From: JAVSMW01 sp032027005
GTDB taxonomy: Bacteria; Bacillota; Thermincolia; Thermincolales; UBA2595
Direction: 5' to 3'
DNA length: 64,000 nucleotides
Assembly: GCA_032027005.1 (NCBI GenBank)
Contig: JAVSMW010000009.1
Span: 1 to 64,000 of the forward strand
A program made the translations under genes and the position numbers. Below the pieces are notes generated by a model. The model worked only from the letters and a program-made list of their open reading frames with translations. It made no database searches and was not told where the DNA came from. Shown here piece by piece: positions 1-9,953 of this stretch. Positions within the stretch are counted from its first letter, which is position 1. The number at the start of each line of letters is the position of its first letter.

Positions 1-675
1 ACCGGTACCGGTCCGGCAGCCCCTAAAGCAATCCTGGCTTCACGGCAGACTTCTCCCTCCATCTGGACAGCCACTGCTACAGATACCACCGCCAGGGCTC
101 CGGAACGCCGCAAGCCAAATCTAATATAGGTACTGCCGGTCATCTCTTGATCGGGCACAACAATCTCTGTCAAAATTTCGTCCGGAGCAATTACTGACTG
201 ATGAACACCTGTATGAAACTCTTCTAATGGCATAACCCGTTGCTCCCGGACACTTTCCAGCTTAATTGCCGCCCCTAAAGCTATTAAAATCGGGGGCAGA
301 TCCGCTGACGGAACCGCATTGACTATATTCCCGCCGACCGTCCCGGTGTTGCGAATCTGGTTATTAGCCATGTGATGAGCAGCTTCACAAATTGAAGAAT
401 ACCTCTGCCGGAGCAGTGGAGATTTAGCCATTTCATTTTGCGTAGCCCGCGCTCCAATGATGATGCCACGATCTTTTTGGTAAGTGATGCTCTTTAGTTG
501 ATCATTCCTGTTGAGAGAAACAATAATTTCCGGCTTGACTTTCTCGCTTTTTTATCTTAGTTAAAAGATCTGTTCCACCGGCCAGGAGTTTGGCCCTAGT
601 GCCAAACCGGGCTAGGAGCTGGCAGGCTTCGGGTACGTTTTCTGGCCCATAATATTCAAAATCCGGCAAATACAC
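1..675 (-). CDS. FAD-binding subunit of a molybdenum hydroxylase (xanthine/CO dehydrogenase type), partial and frameshifted
   Basis: This is the N-terminal part of the medium (FAD) subunit of a xanthine dehydrogenase/CO dehydrogenase-type enzyme; it runs off the window edge. From the GTG at 675 (GGTGG box 6 nt upstream) the protein begins VYLPDFEYYGP, followed by LLAGGTDLL, the family's FAD pyrophosphate loop. A frame change near 525-545 must be corrected. The frame then continues with EIIVSLNRND, NQIRNTGTVGGNI and PSADLPP, the second FAD-contacting segment. In this family the subunit passes electrons from the Mo and 2Fe-2S subunits to FAD. Those partner genes are not in view, so the substrate is unknown. 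The start lies 29 nt after the thiolase remnant's stop. The frameshift is in low-quality sequence and is probably an error. Confidence 0.8.
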
Positions 676-703
676 TAAAACCACCACTCTTTTTAAATTC
701 AGC

Positions 704-975
704 TTAAACACTTTCCACGATAACAGTCACACCCATGCCGCCGCCTGAGCATAATGTGGCTAAGCCTGTTTTTAAGCTGCGTTTCTGCAGCTCATGAAGC
801 AAGGTTACGACCAGCCTGATTGCCGAACAGCCCACAGGGTGCCCGAGAGNCAATCCCGCTGCCATTGACATTGGTAATCCTGCGGTCCAGGCCTAATTCC
901 TTTTCCACTGCCAAATACTGAGCGGCAAAGGCCTCATTAGCTTCTACTAACCCCCTGTTTTATCGACATAATCCC
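704..975 (-). pseudogene. Thiolase (acetyl-CoA acetyltransferase) C-terminal fragment
   Basis: Only the last ~90 residues of a ~390-residue thiolase are present. Readable motifs are LVEANEAFAAQYLAVEKEL (the conserved NEAFA active-site segment), NVNGSGI..LGHPVGCSAIR (the catalytic His of GHP) and ATLCSGGGMG (the second catalytic Cys with its glycine loop). A stop lies in frame just upstream, and the VOC gene ends within 20 nt. The N-terminal ~300 residues, including the acylated Cys, are therefore absent. One ambiguous base shifts the frame near 850. Either the gene was truncated by deletion or the draft assembly collapsed here. A complete unrelated thiolase lies at 18.0-19.2 kb. Confidence 0.8.
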
Positions 976-987
976 TGTTTTTCGCGT

Positions 988-1387
988 TCATAAGCGGGCA
1001 TCAGGATCATAAATCTCAAGCTGCAGACCATGAGCTGACTTGGGATGGATGAAATTCACGGTACCNAAACTTTCCGCTTACCGGCTGATTCAGCACAAAG
1101 GCAGCTCCGGCTCCGGTCATACGCTCTGTGTCATCCTGAACNTTGTCTGATTTTAATGAAACCAGGAAAACGNCCTTCACCCTTGGTATTCAGAAATTTG
1201 GCGATTGATGTATTGTCAGCTACGGAAGTAACCAGGTGAAGATAGNAATCCTCCCACTTCAAACACTGCTCCCNTTAATCCCGGNAAAAGCAAATTCGTC
1301 TTCAGCTACAAATTTCAGTGGTTTAACTCCCAGCAGTCCTTCGTATTTTTTTACTGCTGCAGCAAGATCTTTAACGGCAATGTTCAT
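988..1387 (-). CDS. VOC-superfamily protein resembling methylmalonyl-CoA epimerase, broken by ambiguous bases
   Basis: The start is ATG 1387 with AAAGGAG 8 nt upstream. The protein reads NIAVKDLAAAVKKYEGLLG, then KGEGRF.., DDTERMTGAGAAFVLNQP and HPKSAHGLQLEIYDPDA before a TGA. The opening resembles the beta-alpha-beta unit of methylmalonyl-CoA epimerase. The HPKSAHGLQLE segment matches the family's metal-binding end (HPKS.HG..LE). At ~133 residues the length is normal for the family. Several N characters change the frame between 1050 and 1290, so the apparent interruptions are probably sequencing errors. The neighbours are acyl-CoA enzyme fragments, which fits a CoA-thioester substrate, but the exact substrate is not proven. 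Confidence 0.7.
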
Positions 1388-1451
1388 TCCGTAAACTCCT
1401 TTAATCAAAAAGAGCACCCTCTTTCACTACTTTTGATAATCCCTTAACTAA

Positions 1452-1625
1452 CTAGGGACGTTTGGTAACCGCCGCAATAGCTGTAATCGGTAATGAGGAC
1501 GTATTGCTGGCCAGTATGGCATGCTCAGGGGCCAGCCGGTCCAACTCCCGGAAAATTTTCCCCTTTAGCTCAATCTGTTCCGGCACTGCCTCGATAACCA
1601 TGTCAGCGTTGGCTACATCGTCCAT
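1452..1625 (-). pseudogene. 3-hydroxyacyl-CoA dehydrogenase fragment
   Basis: This 57-codon frame starts at ATG 1625 behind AGGAGGG. It reads DDVANADMVIEAVPEQIELK and LASNTSSLPITAIAAVTKRP and then hits TAG. That is the middle of the NAD-binding domain of 3-hydroxybutyryl-CoA dehydrogenase (VIEA..E, ASNTSS, IA..TKRP). The first ~80 residues with the GxGxxG loop and everything after KRP, including the catalytic His, are missing. Like the thiolase fragment next to it, this is either a decayed gene or an assembly collapse. A complete homologue is at 17.1-18.0 kb. Confidence 0.75.
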
Positions 1626-1793
1626 CGAAATAAACCCTCCTATTCTATGGTGTAATCTCTCGGTCTTTCATATAGCCGTAATGAAATTATAAATAGAATC
1701 GGCAAAAGCAGGTNATTACCCCGGAAGACGGTTTTTTTTCGCTGTNGACAGACAAAAAAGTTGTCTTAACTTAGCCAAACTACTCAAAAAAAN

Positions 1794-1815
1794 AACGGCA
1801 CAAACCAGTGCCGTT
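1794..1815 (-). terminator. Rho-independent terminator after the PucR-family gene
   Basis: A perfect 8-bp stem AACGGCAC/GTGCCGTT with a 6-nt loop. On the minus strand it is followed by a T-rich tract, about 55 nt past the stop of the PucR-family gene. Confidence 0.8.
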
Positions 1816-1869
1816 CAACATTGAAAAAAGCAGCAACCAAAAGGTTACTGCTAAACGGAAAAGAAAAAA

Positions 1870-3716
1870 CTATTTACTCAGAAAACGGTTAACATATAAT
1901 GCCACCCGCAGGTNCAAATACGGTTTCAGCGTTGAATTCCGAGATTTCAAGAATCTCGCGGATTCGGCCAAGACGGTATTTTAAGGTCCCAATGTGNAAT
2001 GTGCAGAGTATCTGCGGCATCTTTTAAACTATTGCCTGATTTAATATATTCTTCCAAGGTTTCCACAAAGACCTGGCNTTTTTTTATGATCATAAGATAA
2101 CAGCGATCCAATTTTTGATTCAACAAATTTTGAAAGGACATTTTGGTCTTTTACTTCAGCAAAAATTCCAAAGACGCCCAGTTCTTCGTAATAAATCATC
2201 TGCGCCCCAGACACCTCAGGTCTGCTAAAAGTTAAAGCCTGCAGGGCCTGCTGATAGGATTCCCTGTAATCGTTCAAGCCAAGGCACACATTCCCGATAC
2301 CTATGTTAACATTAAGATCAGGGTATTGCCGGGTAATTTTATCATGTACCTTTTTAAATCCGGCTGTTAACTCGTGGGTATCCTTACTGGACGCAACCGG
2401 CACCAATACTACCAAATTGTTGTCTTTCCTGGCAATAAAACAACGGGGAAACAGCTCGGCAAAGATACGCTTGATGAAATGGCCGTTGATTTCACCACTT
2501 AAGATATTCTTTCCATTCNTTTTTAAAGGCTACCACCACTACCCTGATGGGAAATTTTAAATTATATCTGATAAATTCGGCCCGCTGAAAGAAACTCTCA
2601 TCACTGCCATGATCGCCGCTTAACAGGTCATCTAAAAATTCGCCGCGATACCGGGCGTNCTACTTCGTTTTTTATCTTTTCTTTCATCAGTTCAAGGGCT
2701 AATACTATTGTTCCCTGTTCAAGGGCCACATTTTCGATTTCACTCTCCGCCCTGGCAGGATCCATGATCACTGACATGTACCCGATTATATGGCGCGGAT
2801 CGCCANTGGGAGCAATAATTATAGTACACTCAACTCCCCGGTAGTTAAAGGGAAAATACCGGACAACCTGCCCCGATTTCAGCTTCCGTNCCAAACTTTT
2901 CTTTTCACCAAACAAATGTCTAACCGAATATTTACAGCCATCCATTTGCTCTGATGCTGCCAACAACTGAAAATGTCTGTCTTCAATAATCACCGGCGCA
3001 TGGAGCAGAGCCTTGAATGCCTNAACAATTTCCGGTAAACCTTCCCCATTTAAAACTTTGCCTATTAACTGGTTATGGATCTCCATTAATTTTTGTAATC
3101 TTACTTTATCGGCTGCCTGTGCCTTATTTAATTTAGCCAAAGCTTCAAGCATCTTTTTTTCCCGCTCGTAAAGCCTGACATTTTCAATAATAACAGCGAG
3201 GTTTGCTGCTAGATTTAACAGGACATCCTGGTCTTCACTTGTAAAGGGACCGTCTTTTTTGTTGTAAACATGCAATACACCAATGCGCCTGTTCTCGACT
3301 GCCAGAGGCACCATCGCGGTATTGCGGACCCCGTAATCGTTTGCATATTCTTTAANACTACTGGCATCCTGATAGCAATTTTCTGAGATAAAAGGCTTAC
3401 CGGTCTGGAAAACGTTANCCGTCTGACCCCTGCCTGAAAGCTGTACGCGGACATTATTCTTCTCATCCGTATTTAAAGCAAAGGCTGTCCGTTGGACAAT
3501 TAGTTCGTTTGTATCTTCACTGAAAAGGATGATTCCTGCAGATTCAACATCAAGCAAATTAGTAACAATTTCAATCACTTTATCATAAACTTCGTCAAAA
3601 CCGGAACTGTTCCTAAGCAGGGCGTTAATCTGCAATAATGCCGATANCCAGTCAAGCTGTTTCTTACCTTCCGAAATGGTCTCGTCCATTGATCTAATTA
3701 ACTTTAGATTATTCAT
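1870..3716 (-). CDS. GAF-domain PucR/CdaR-type transcriptional regulator (draft frameshifts)
   Basis: About 615 codons from ATG 3716 (AGGAGG upstream) to TAG 1870-1872. The coding frame moves around ambiguous bases near 2650, 2515 and 1995. Residues ~40-180 form a GAF sensor domain (LLDVESAGIILF, TAMVPL..NRRIGVLHVYNK), then a coiled linker and a central domain typical of PucR-family activators. The C-terminus reads GTLKYRLGRIREILEI followed by LRVALYVNRFLSK, the PucR helix-turn-helix (normally HRNTLKYRL.RI). Such proteins regulate catabolic operons in response to ligands bound by the GAF domain. It stands between the acyl-CoA remnants and the respiratory cluster, and its target is not evident. 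Confidence 0.85.
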
Positions 3717-3929
3717 GCCCGGCCTCCTCGTAAGATAATCGTTGGCACATTATATCAAGTTAATTTAATTAAAGCAATTTGTTTTCCTTTAATGGTCGGT
3801 TTTGTCACCTCATCTAACCACACCTAGGAACATAAACCTGNAAAATTTAGCTCATTTAACCTTAACAAAACAGAAAGGCCGTAATCCCTTATCAAGGGAC
3901 CACGGCCATAATTCAGTGAATTTTTCTTA

Positions 3930-4374
3930 TTAGCAGGCAGTATCACCTGCCTGTGGTTTATCCGCAGGGAACTCCATGATAATTGCTCCCTTGGCACAAA
4001 TTCCGGCACACATCCCACAACCAACGCATGATTTCGGATTTTCCAGAGAACAAACTCCACCGTCCGACGCTTGAGAAACAATCAGGGCTAAACTTTGCGT
4101 TGGACAAATATTGATACAGAACTCACATCCGCTGCAGAATAGCCAATCTATGGACGGCACCGGCCATAGGTTTCTCTTTAGCCTCTCAACAGTTCTACCA
4201 CTGGCGTCTGTAATTGCTGCACTGGGGCAGCCGCGGCCACAAACGCCACAGTCTATACAGCGCTCCTCATCAATTACATGCAGCATTTTGGCCTCGCCTG
4301 TAATACAACCCACGGGACATCGGCGGGCACAGGCTGTACNACCCGCTGCAATTCTGATTAATTTTATGGGCCAT
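3930..4374 (-). CDS. Polyferredoxin with about four 4Fe-4S motifs
   Basis: A small iron-sulfur protein. The clear motifs are CIDCGVCGRGCP, CSGCEFCINICP and CVGCGMCAGICAKG. Restoring one missing base at ~4340 adds a fourth, CSGCTACARRCP, at the N-terminus and allows a start at ATG 4374 (GGGGGC upstream). There is no signal peptide, so it should act in the cytoplasm as an electron carrier. It is the last gene of the minus-strand run that begins with the molybdoenzyme alpha subunit and could link that system to cytoplasmic redox enzymes. No catalytic domain is visible. Confidence 0.8.
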
Positions 4375-4426
4375 TATCTTGCCCCCATTCCCTTATACTC
4401 GAATCCTTTAATTTAAACCTATCGTN

Positions 4427-4535
4427 AGACTCCCACTTCTATAAGTGGGAGTTGGTTCCCCGTTCTTCGCTTCGGTGGGGGTTGACTCCCCCACCGAAGT
4501 CTCGATGTTCAACTTTAGTTGAACGAGTTCACTTA
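4427..4535. repeat. IS200/IS605-end-like hairpin repeat, copy 1
   Basis: A ~110-nt non-coding element with three inverted repeats in a row: CTCCCACTT/AAGTGGGAG, CTTCGGTGGGGG/CCCCCACCGAAG and TTCAACT/AGTTGAA, ending GAACGAGTTCACTTA. A second copy lies at 6092-6198 in the same orientation. Terminal hairpins and a GTTCACTT end are typical of IS200/IS605 and IS1341 elements, so this looks like a transposase-less derivative. Its right end overlaps the stop codon of the neighbouring gene. Confidence 0.7.
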
Positions 4536-5147
4536 TGCTAGCAATAGCTTTTTTAAACCTTCCCGCTCCTTACTGGAAAGCGCAGGCTGCAGCTTTAAGC
4601 CGGCTAGGAAATCTTTTAAATTAGTGACCCGCACTGCCTGGTCATAATTACCGTNNCTGCCTGCCTTCTACTCAATAAGACGACTGGGCTCAGCTCACCA
4701 TTGTAGCCTCGTTCNGTCAGCAAAGCTTTTAGCTTATCAGTTGCTGCCTGACATTGCAGTTGAGAAGCTAAAATCCTTTTCTTCGCAGCAGTCCGGCGAA
4801 GGTTATTCCGAACGCCTTCTACTTTCAGCAAAAAACAACGGCCTTTGGCGAACAGCAAGTAATCACTTTTGCCGAGTTCCGGCAGCACCGGGTTAACTTG
4901 CAGAGCCGGCAGCAAAAATACGCCTCGTTCACTATTTAGTTGTTTCAAAAGCTCAGCTTCCGACGTTTCCGCTTGTAATAAATCCAGGTAGCGGGCGGAG
5001 AAGAAAAAGGTAATTACCAGGCCAAAAGTTCCCAGCATCTTTGCTTCGGCCACTCCTTGTTGAGACAGGCGNAAAACAAGCCATGGAAAAGAAAGCTATG
5101 CCGCCAATAAAGAATAACATTCGTCGCTGTGTTACAGGAAAGCGCAC
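4533..5147 (-). CDS. Membrane-anchored hypothetical protein with a possible NERD-like domain
   Basis: About 205 codons after correcting two frame changes (near 5070 and 4654). Two hydrophobic stretches come first (RRMLFFIGGIAFFSMACF and GTFGLVITFFFSARYL). A soluble part follows with SERGVFLLPALQ, SDYLLFAKGRCFLLKVEG and a helical tail ending LKKLLLA. An acidic residue next to GRCFLLKVEG resembles the GxfvIEvK core of nuclease-related (NERD) domains, but the match is weak. It follows the cytochrome c gene by 20 nt and probably shares its transcript. Its stop codon TAA is supplied at the edge of hairpin repeat copy 1, so the original C-terminus may have been altered by that insertion. Confidence 0.55.
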
Positions 5148-5169
5148 TTAGTCAACACCACTCTAACAT

Positions 5170-6070
5170 TTACTTTAAAGCACCCAGGTAATCAAGTAAT
5201 AACTCCAATTGGTCTTCTGTCAGAGGGATGCGAGGCATCCAGGCCTGTCCTAATTTCCTCTTTGCCCCCATAGACCAAGTACTGGGTCCTCGTTTGTCAG
5301 GTGCCATCGCCTGAGGGTTTTGCAGCCATTCCTGAAGTCTGTCCCTTGTCATCCAGTTACCTACTTTGCTCAGATCGGGGCCAATCTCTCCGCCCTTGTT
5401 GCCGATTTTGTGGCAGCTCAGGCAGCCCTTTTCCATTATCAAATCCTGTGTTTTAGTGATTGTTGCTGCCGGCAAACCTTTTACCTCCGGCCATGGGCCC
5501 TGTAGTGCGGGTTCCGGGAACATCATATAAGTATTTTCCCAGTCTCCGACCATAATGAAGTTCACCACTGCAGCTATTTCGTCTTCAGTCAAACCGCCTC
5601 CTTCATCCTTGGACCATGGGGGCATTTGCGAAANGAGAAATAATTTTTCCGCTATTGTCAGTGTCCCAGACTGTTCCGGTTTGTCCAGAGCGCCCACGTT
5701 TAATTGTTTTCTCTAAAAATTCTCTGGTATCTTCCTGCTCACTCGGATTTCCCCGGTTAGCTTCTACATTTAGGGGCAGACCTACCACACCTTGTCCGGT
5801 CGGCCCGTGGCAGGTCATACAGTTCGCGGCAAAAACTTCCGCTCCCTTATCAGTATCCCCGGCCAAGCGGACTGCCGCAGCAGCCTGTCGCCGGTGGGTT
5901 TCATTAAACCAGTAACCAAACGAACCAATAAGTATCATCCATAAAAGGACTATCACAACTAAATGTCGTCTTGCCATAAAGCGCTGTAACCAGAAAATTA
6001 CTCCTAGTGCTAAGATTAATGCGAGAAAGACTACTAGTAGTTCCATGCCTTCTGAAACGCTTCCTAACAC
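5170..6070 (-). CDS. Membrane-anchored diheme cytochrome c
   Basis: Start GTG 6070 (GGGGGGAT upstream); an ATG at 6046 is an alternative. Two N-terminal membrane helices (LLVVFLALILALGVIFWL and LVVIVLLWMILIGSFGYWF) anchor two class I cytochrome c domains outside the membrane. The heme sites are CMTCHG, with its distal part in MPPWSKDEGGGLTEDEI, and CLSCHKIGNKGG, with its distal Met in the W-M-P-R-I-P segment. The frame changes at the ambiguous base near 5634; the joined reading is continuous and family-like. It lies downstream of the Rieske gene and probably serves as the cytochrome c partner of the cytochrome b/Rieske pair, passing electrons to or from the molybdoenzyme. Confidence 0.88.
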
Positions 6071-6091
6071 CTCATCCCCCCCTTTTTAGTA

Positions 6092-6198
6092 AGGCTCCCA
6101 CTTCTACAAGCGGGAGTGGTACCCGTACTCCACTTCGGTGGGGGTAGACTCCCCCACCGAAGTTTCGCTGTGCAACTTTAGTTGAACGAGTTCACTTA
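6092..6198. repeat. IS200/IS605-end-like hairpin repeat, copy 2
   Basis: Second copy of the element at 4427-4535, same orientation, with the same three hairpins (CTCCCACTT..GCGGGAG, CTTCGGTGGGGG..CCCCCACCGAAG, CAACTTTAGTTG) and the same GAACGAGTTCACTTA end. Differences between the copies are concentrated in the first spacer. It separates the Rieske gene from the cytochrome c gene and could reduce read-through. Confidence 0.7.
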
Positions 6199-6212
6199 CC
6201 CTTTGTTTTCCC

Positions 6213-6754
6213 TTAANCCTTTACCGNCTGCCCAGCTTCCCATTTGGTTCTTTGGAAAATCTGCCCTGTATCCACAACAATCTCTCCATCAATAATATCA
6301 ATTTTCATGTAATCCATCGGCCTTGGGGCAGGTCCGGCAATTCGGTTACCTGTTGGTTCATANACTGAACCGTGACAGGGGCAGATAAAGAGATTTTCAG
6401 CTTCTTCCCAAGGGACGGTGCAGCCCAAATGCGGACATTTCCAGTAAAGAGCCATTAAACCTTCAGGCAAATGCGCTAGGTAAAATTTACCTTTATTTAC
6501 TCTGGTCACAGTATTCACTGGGAAATCACTAACAGGTCCTACCTTCACTTTAGAGCCAAAACCTGAAATTTTGCGCGGCCAAAACATATCCAAAGAAATG
6601 CCTGAGAGCATAACTCCACCCACTCCCAGAGAGNCCCCAGCTTAGCTTACGTNAAAAACTCCCTGCGTTTAATTTCAGTCACTTTTGCTTCACTGTCATT
6701 TGTCTTCTCTTGCTGTGTCTCATTTGGTTTGTTAGAATCTGTTAATTCAGACAC
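6213..6754 (-). CDS. Rieske iron-sulfur protein of the bc-type complex
   Basis: Start GTG 6754 (GGAGGT upstream), giving about 180 residues. The N-terminus is a charged tail ending KRREFF, a Tat-like signature of Rieske proteins. It leads into a glycine/serine-rich hydrophobic anchor that is garbled by ambiguous bases at 6634-6652. The cluster-binding loops are clear: CPHLGCTVPW (Cys and His ligands plus the disulfide Cys) and CPCHGSxYEP. This is a 2Fe-2S protein on the outer membrane face that takes electrons from menaquinol and passes them to cytochrome c. The cytochrome b gene is immediately upstream. Confidence 0.9.
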
Positions 6755-6778
6755 CTTAAAGATTCACCTCCAAATATC

Positions 6779-8263
6779 TTAGTGTATTTTAGGGGGCAGA
6801 TCCCATGCCCAAAATAGCTTCATCCCTGTTCCTCTAAATGCCGTACCAATAATTGTCAGCACGATAAAGGAAGCTAGAAAGAAGAAAAATAAGGCAATCA
6901 TGATTTCCCTGGTAGAGGCATGCCAACCCTTGCGAACCAGATAAACCAGTGAAATCGGGATAAACAGCGTCACTACCACCGGAATGAGGATACTGACCAC
7001 GAAGTTCACTACCGGTTCTCCGAGATTTAGCCCCTGGGCACCGATCAATGGCTCAATGATCCCAGGTCGGACGCCAACAAATTCGTTCATTAAGATTAAA
7101 AACAAAATCCAAACTGTTGTGTAAATAAAAGCAAATGCAGCAATTTTTTTCCCATTGGGAGNTTCCAAAGTACCTGCCTACACCAGCCCGTTCCCGGTCA
7201 ACATAAGGAATAAAAGCCNAAAGAATCAGTACCAGACCCGGCACAATCACGCCTGCTAAAGCTGCANGCATATGTAATAACAGTTCTTGTAATCCCAGGA
7301 AGTACCAGGGTGCCTTGGCCGGGTTTGGTGTCTTATCGGCATTGGCCATATCTTCCAGANGTGCATTAACCAGCACTGAAACCACCATCAAGACAATTGT
7401 TACGACCAACATCCCAACCATTTCGATTGAGACCAAATGAGGCCAGGTAAAGACCTTATCTTTGACCGCTGTCCCTAGTAATTTCGGGGTACTTGAGCCG
7501 GCATTAGCCTCAGCAATAGCGAGATCCCCCTCATCAGGGCTGGTAATGCCGCCATCCTTCCGCACCCGCCAGAAATGCACAGCCATCAACACGATCAAAG
7601 CCAAAGGTAAAAAAATCACATGCAATGTGTACCAGCGTATCAGTGTGNTTTTGCCCTACCGAGTAACCGCCAAGTAACAAAAAGCGAATCTTATCTCCTA
7701 TGATTGGTGTGGCTCCGCCCATGTTGGTACCAACCGTAATCGCCCAAATTGCCAATTGATCCCAGGGTAAAAGGTAGCCTGTAAAGCTTAGCAAGTTGGT
7801 AATTGTGAGCATCAGTACACCCATAGCCCAGTTAAAATCTCTGGGCGTCTTATAGGAGCCGGTGAGGAAGACCCGGACCATATGCAAAAATACGGTAATA
7901 ACCATGCCATGCGCTCCCCAGCGGTGCAGGTTACGCAAAAACATACCCCAGGAAATATCTGTCTCCATTTCTTTCATCGTGCCATAAGCTCGTTCCACAG
8001 AGGGAATATAATAAAACATTAACAATACTCCGGTAACTGTTAGCAACAAAAATAAATAGGTAGAAATACCACCCAGCCCCCAGGTATAACTAACATTCAG
8101 GGATTTTCGCGGGACCTTGACCGGATGCAAGTGTAAAGCTACACTGTTTAGAATTACCATCACGCNGGTTACGTATATCGGTGGGATATTTATTACGGTA
8201 GATTGAGCGAAAAAAACGGTTATTCCACAACATGGAGATATTAGTCTTATCCCAGTTCGCCAT
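6779..8263 (-). CDS. Cytochrome b of a bc-type complex, b6 and subunit-IV parts in one frame
   Basis: About 494 codons from ATG 8263, with draft frame changes near 8165, 7648 and 7163. The b6-like half carries two bis-His pairs: HRWGAHGMVITVFLHMVRVF and RWYTLHVIFLP..AVHFWRV. The subunit-IV half contains KAPWYFLGLQELL, the menaquinol-type Qo motif (PWYF in place of PEWY). It ends with extra helices (FAFIYTTVWILFLILMNE, FVVSILIPVVVTLF, MIALFFFFLASFIVLTII). Many Firmicutes encode the two halves as separate genes; here they read as one. Its role is quinol oxidation and proton translocation in the cytoplasmic membrane, with the adjacent Rieske and cytochrome c proteins. Confidence 0.9.
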
Positions 8264-8303
8264 CTAAAACCACCCTCTCCAGAACTTCTTTCAACTTCTG
8301 TAT

Positions 8304-9307
8304 CTAATCAATACTCTTACTAAGCCCGTTGCTAGCAGGTGCAGTTGCAGTTGCCTGATCCTTCGGTTTTAAAACAAAGTAAGCTCCTCCGCAAATGAGA
8401 ACTCCAACCAACCCGTTTATCACAACTGTGGTCACATGCCTGGTAGTTTGGACAGCAGCATCGACAGGCAATTCCAGTTTGAGCCAGGTAGAGGTTGACT
8501 TACGGGCGCCACGANTTTTTTAAAGAACCGTTCCAGGCAGCCACTGCCACAGCATTTGANCCTGTGCAGCTGAAATTTGGTACCCTCTCCCGCAGGCTCA
8601 AATTTGCGCTGAAAAATTACATCCCATTTACCATCTTGCCAAACACCGGTTGCCCGGACATCCTGAACTGAGGCCGTTGAGAGAGTGCCAAACCCTTCAG
8701 CAATAAGGTTTTCAGCCATTTCTTCACCTGGAGGCTGCGCTAAAATATTACCTGCCGCCAATCCTGGGCGAAAATCTTCCCAACCTGCCTCATTTGGGAC
8801 AACCCAGTCCTTAATTCTGCCTGCTTTTTGGTCATTTGCTGTTCCACTGGCGGGAGAACCACTCCAGTCCGCCTTCCAATGCCAGATATTTACAGGACTT
8901 CCGGGAGTGCCCATGCCGAAAAACGGTATTTTCCCTTCCTTAACAGGAAACTCTAAGGCTATGGCGTCACGAAATTCGCCTGCCCCGGTTATAGCTGTAT
9001 CAGGTTCCGGGTCAGCCCAGGTAACTCGAAAGGCAATCTCTGATTCGTTGTGTAAGGCCCGGATTTCCACTATGCCAGGACCTATCGTTCCTGCAGGCAG
9101 GGTTATACTTTGACCGCTTAAAAAAACTTTTACCGGTTCCACCTCCTGCCAGACAGGCGAAGAAAAATCTCCAAAGGGCAGTGTGCCTTGCACTGGCTTA
9201 GCTTCGATGACACCGACAGCTGCCTCTGCCGTTTTGCCCCCCAAGCTTGCCAGGAAAACTCCTATCACCAGCACGATCATCATTAGCTGCTTAGTTTTTC
9301 CTATCAA
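8304..9307 (-). CDS. Heme-b gamma subunit of a type II DMSO-reductase-family enzyme (ethylbenzene dehydrogenase gamma-like)
   Basis: The start is TTG 9307 (AGGAGG 8 nt upstream) and overlaps the chaperone gene by 17 nt. A signal peptide (MMIVLVIGVFLASLGGKTAEA) precedes the EB_dh heme domain: VRALHNESEIAFRVTWADP near residue 85 and, after a frame correction at ~8560, VAVAAWNGSLKN.GARKSTS.W, the usual C-terminal heme-domain signature. The frame continues into one membrane helix (TTVVINGLVGVLICGGAYFV) and a short tail ending at TAG 8304-8306. The protein should hold heme b outside the membrane and link the beta subunit's Fe-S clusters to cytochrome c or the bc complex. A C-terminal anchor is unusual, because the described gammas are soluble and periplasmic. 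Confidence 0.85.
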
Positions 9308-9951
9308 TAGTACTACCTCCTAAACGAGCCCCAAGCTTTTTGGCAGATGCTGTGGCAACCGCTACTGCAGCTCGAAAGTAGTCTTCCTGAACCAAATTCC
9401 CAAGTTGCTCCNAAAACATCATTCATCCATGGAGCAAGGTAAGTTTGCCAGAAAAACTGTTGGGACTCTCTGGTAATCTCAAACTGTTCCTTTAATTCCC
9501 GGTTGAAAGCATACTCTTCCTTGATAAATAAATAATTTAAGAAGTGCAGCATGATTACCAAGTGATCCGGCAGCTCATGCGCCTCGGGACTGATTTCCAG
9601 CCCCCAGACCCGGTAAATTCCAGCAATATCTGCCAGCAGTTGTTCTTGGCGAAAAGCTTGTGCTTCTACCAACCAGTAGCGCCCAGAAAAAAGCTTGGGC
9701 TTTTTGATCACGAAAATTTGGTTATACTCTACCTCCAACTGCGTCAGATTGACAGTCTCAGCCAAATTCGCCAAATTCAAAAGCATGTGGCGCGTTTCGT
9801 TTTCCGAAGTAATTTCGGCTAGCTCCCGACTGGTCTGTGCTACCAAGTCTATAAGCTTTTGACTGGGATAAGATAACATCGAACCCAATAAAGCAGTATG
9901 CTTCTGATAGACTGGGTTCAGTTGTGTGGCAGAAATATTTTCATGGCTCAT
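9291..9951 (-). CDS. TorD/NarJ-type assembly chaperone (delta subunit)
   Basis: About 219 codons, starting 3 nt past the beta subunit's stop. It is an all-helical protein with YQKHTALLGSMLSYP at the N-terminus, EVEYNQIFV and the long helix ELPDHLVIMLHFLNYLF that typify the TorD/DmsD/NarJ family. The last ~45 residues are recovered by correcting one base at ~9412 (EQLGNLVQEDYFRAAVAVATA). These chaperones hold the Tat-targeted catalytic subunit until the Mo-cofactor is inserted. Its place between beta and gamma fits the type II operons, where delta is encoded with the enzyme but is not part of it. Confidence 0.85.
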
Positions 9952-9953
9952 TA

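Noticed and set aside
5603..8263. Separate genes implied by the broken frames of cytochrome c and cytochrome b
   Set aside because: Each break falls at or next to an N base and the two sides join into normal family sequences, so single genes are reported.
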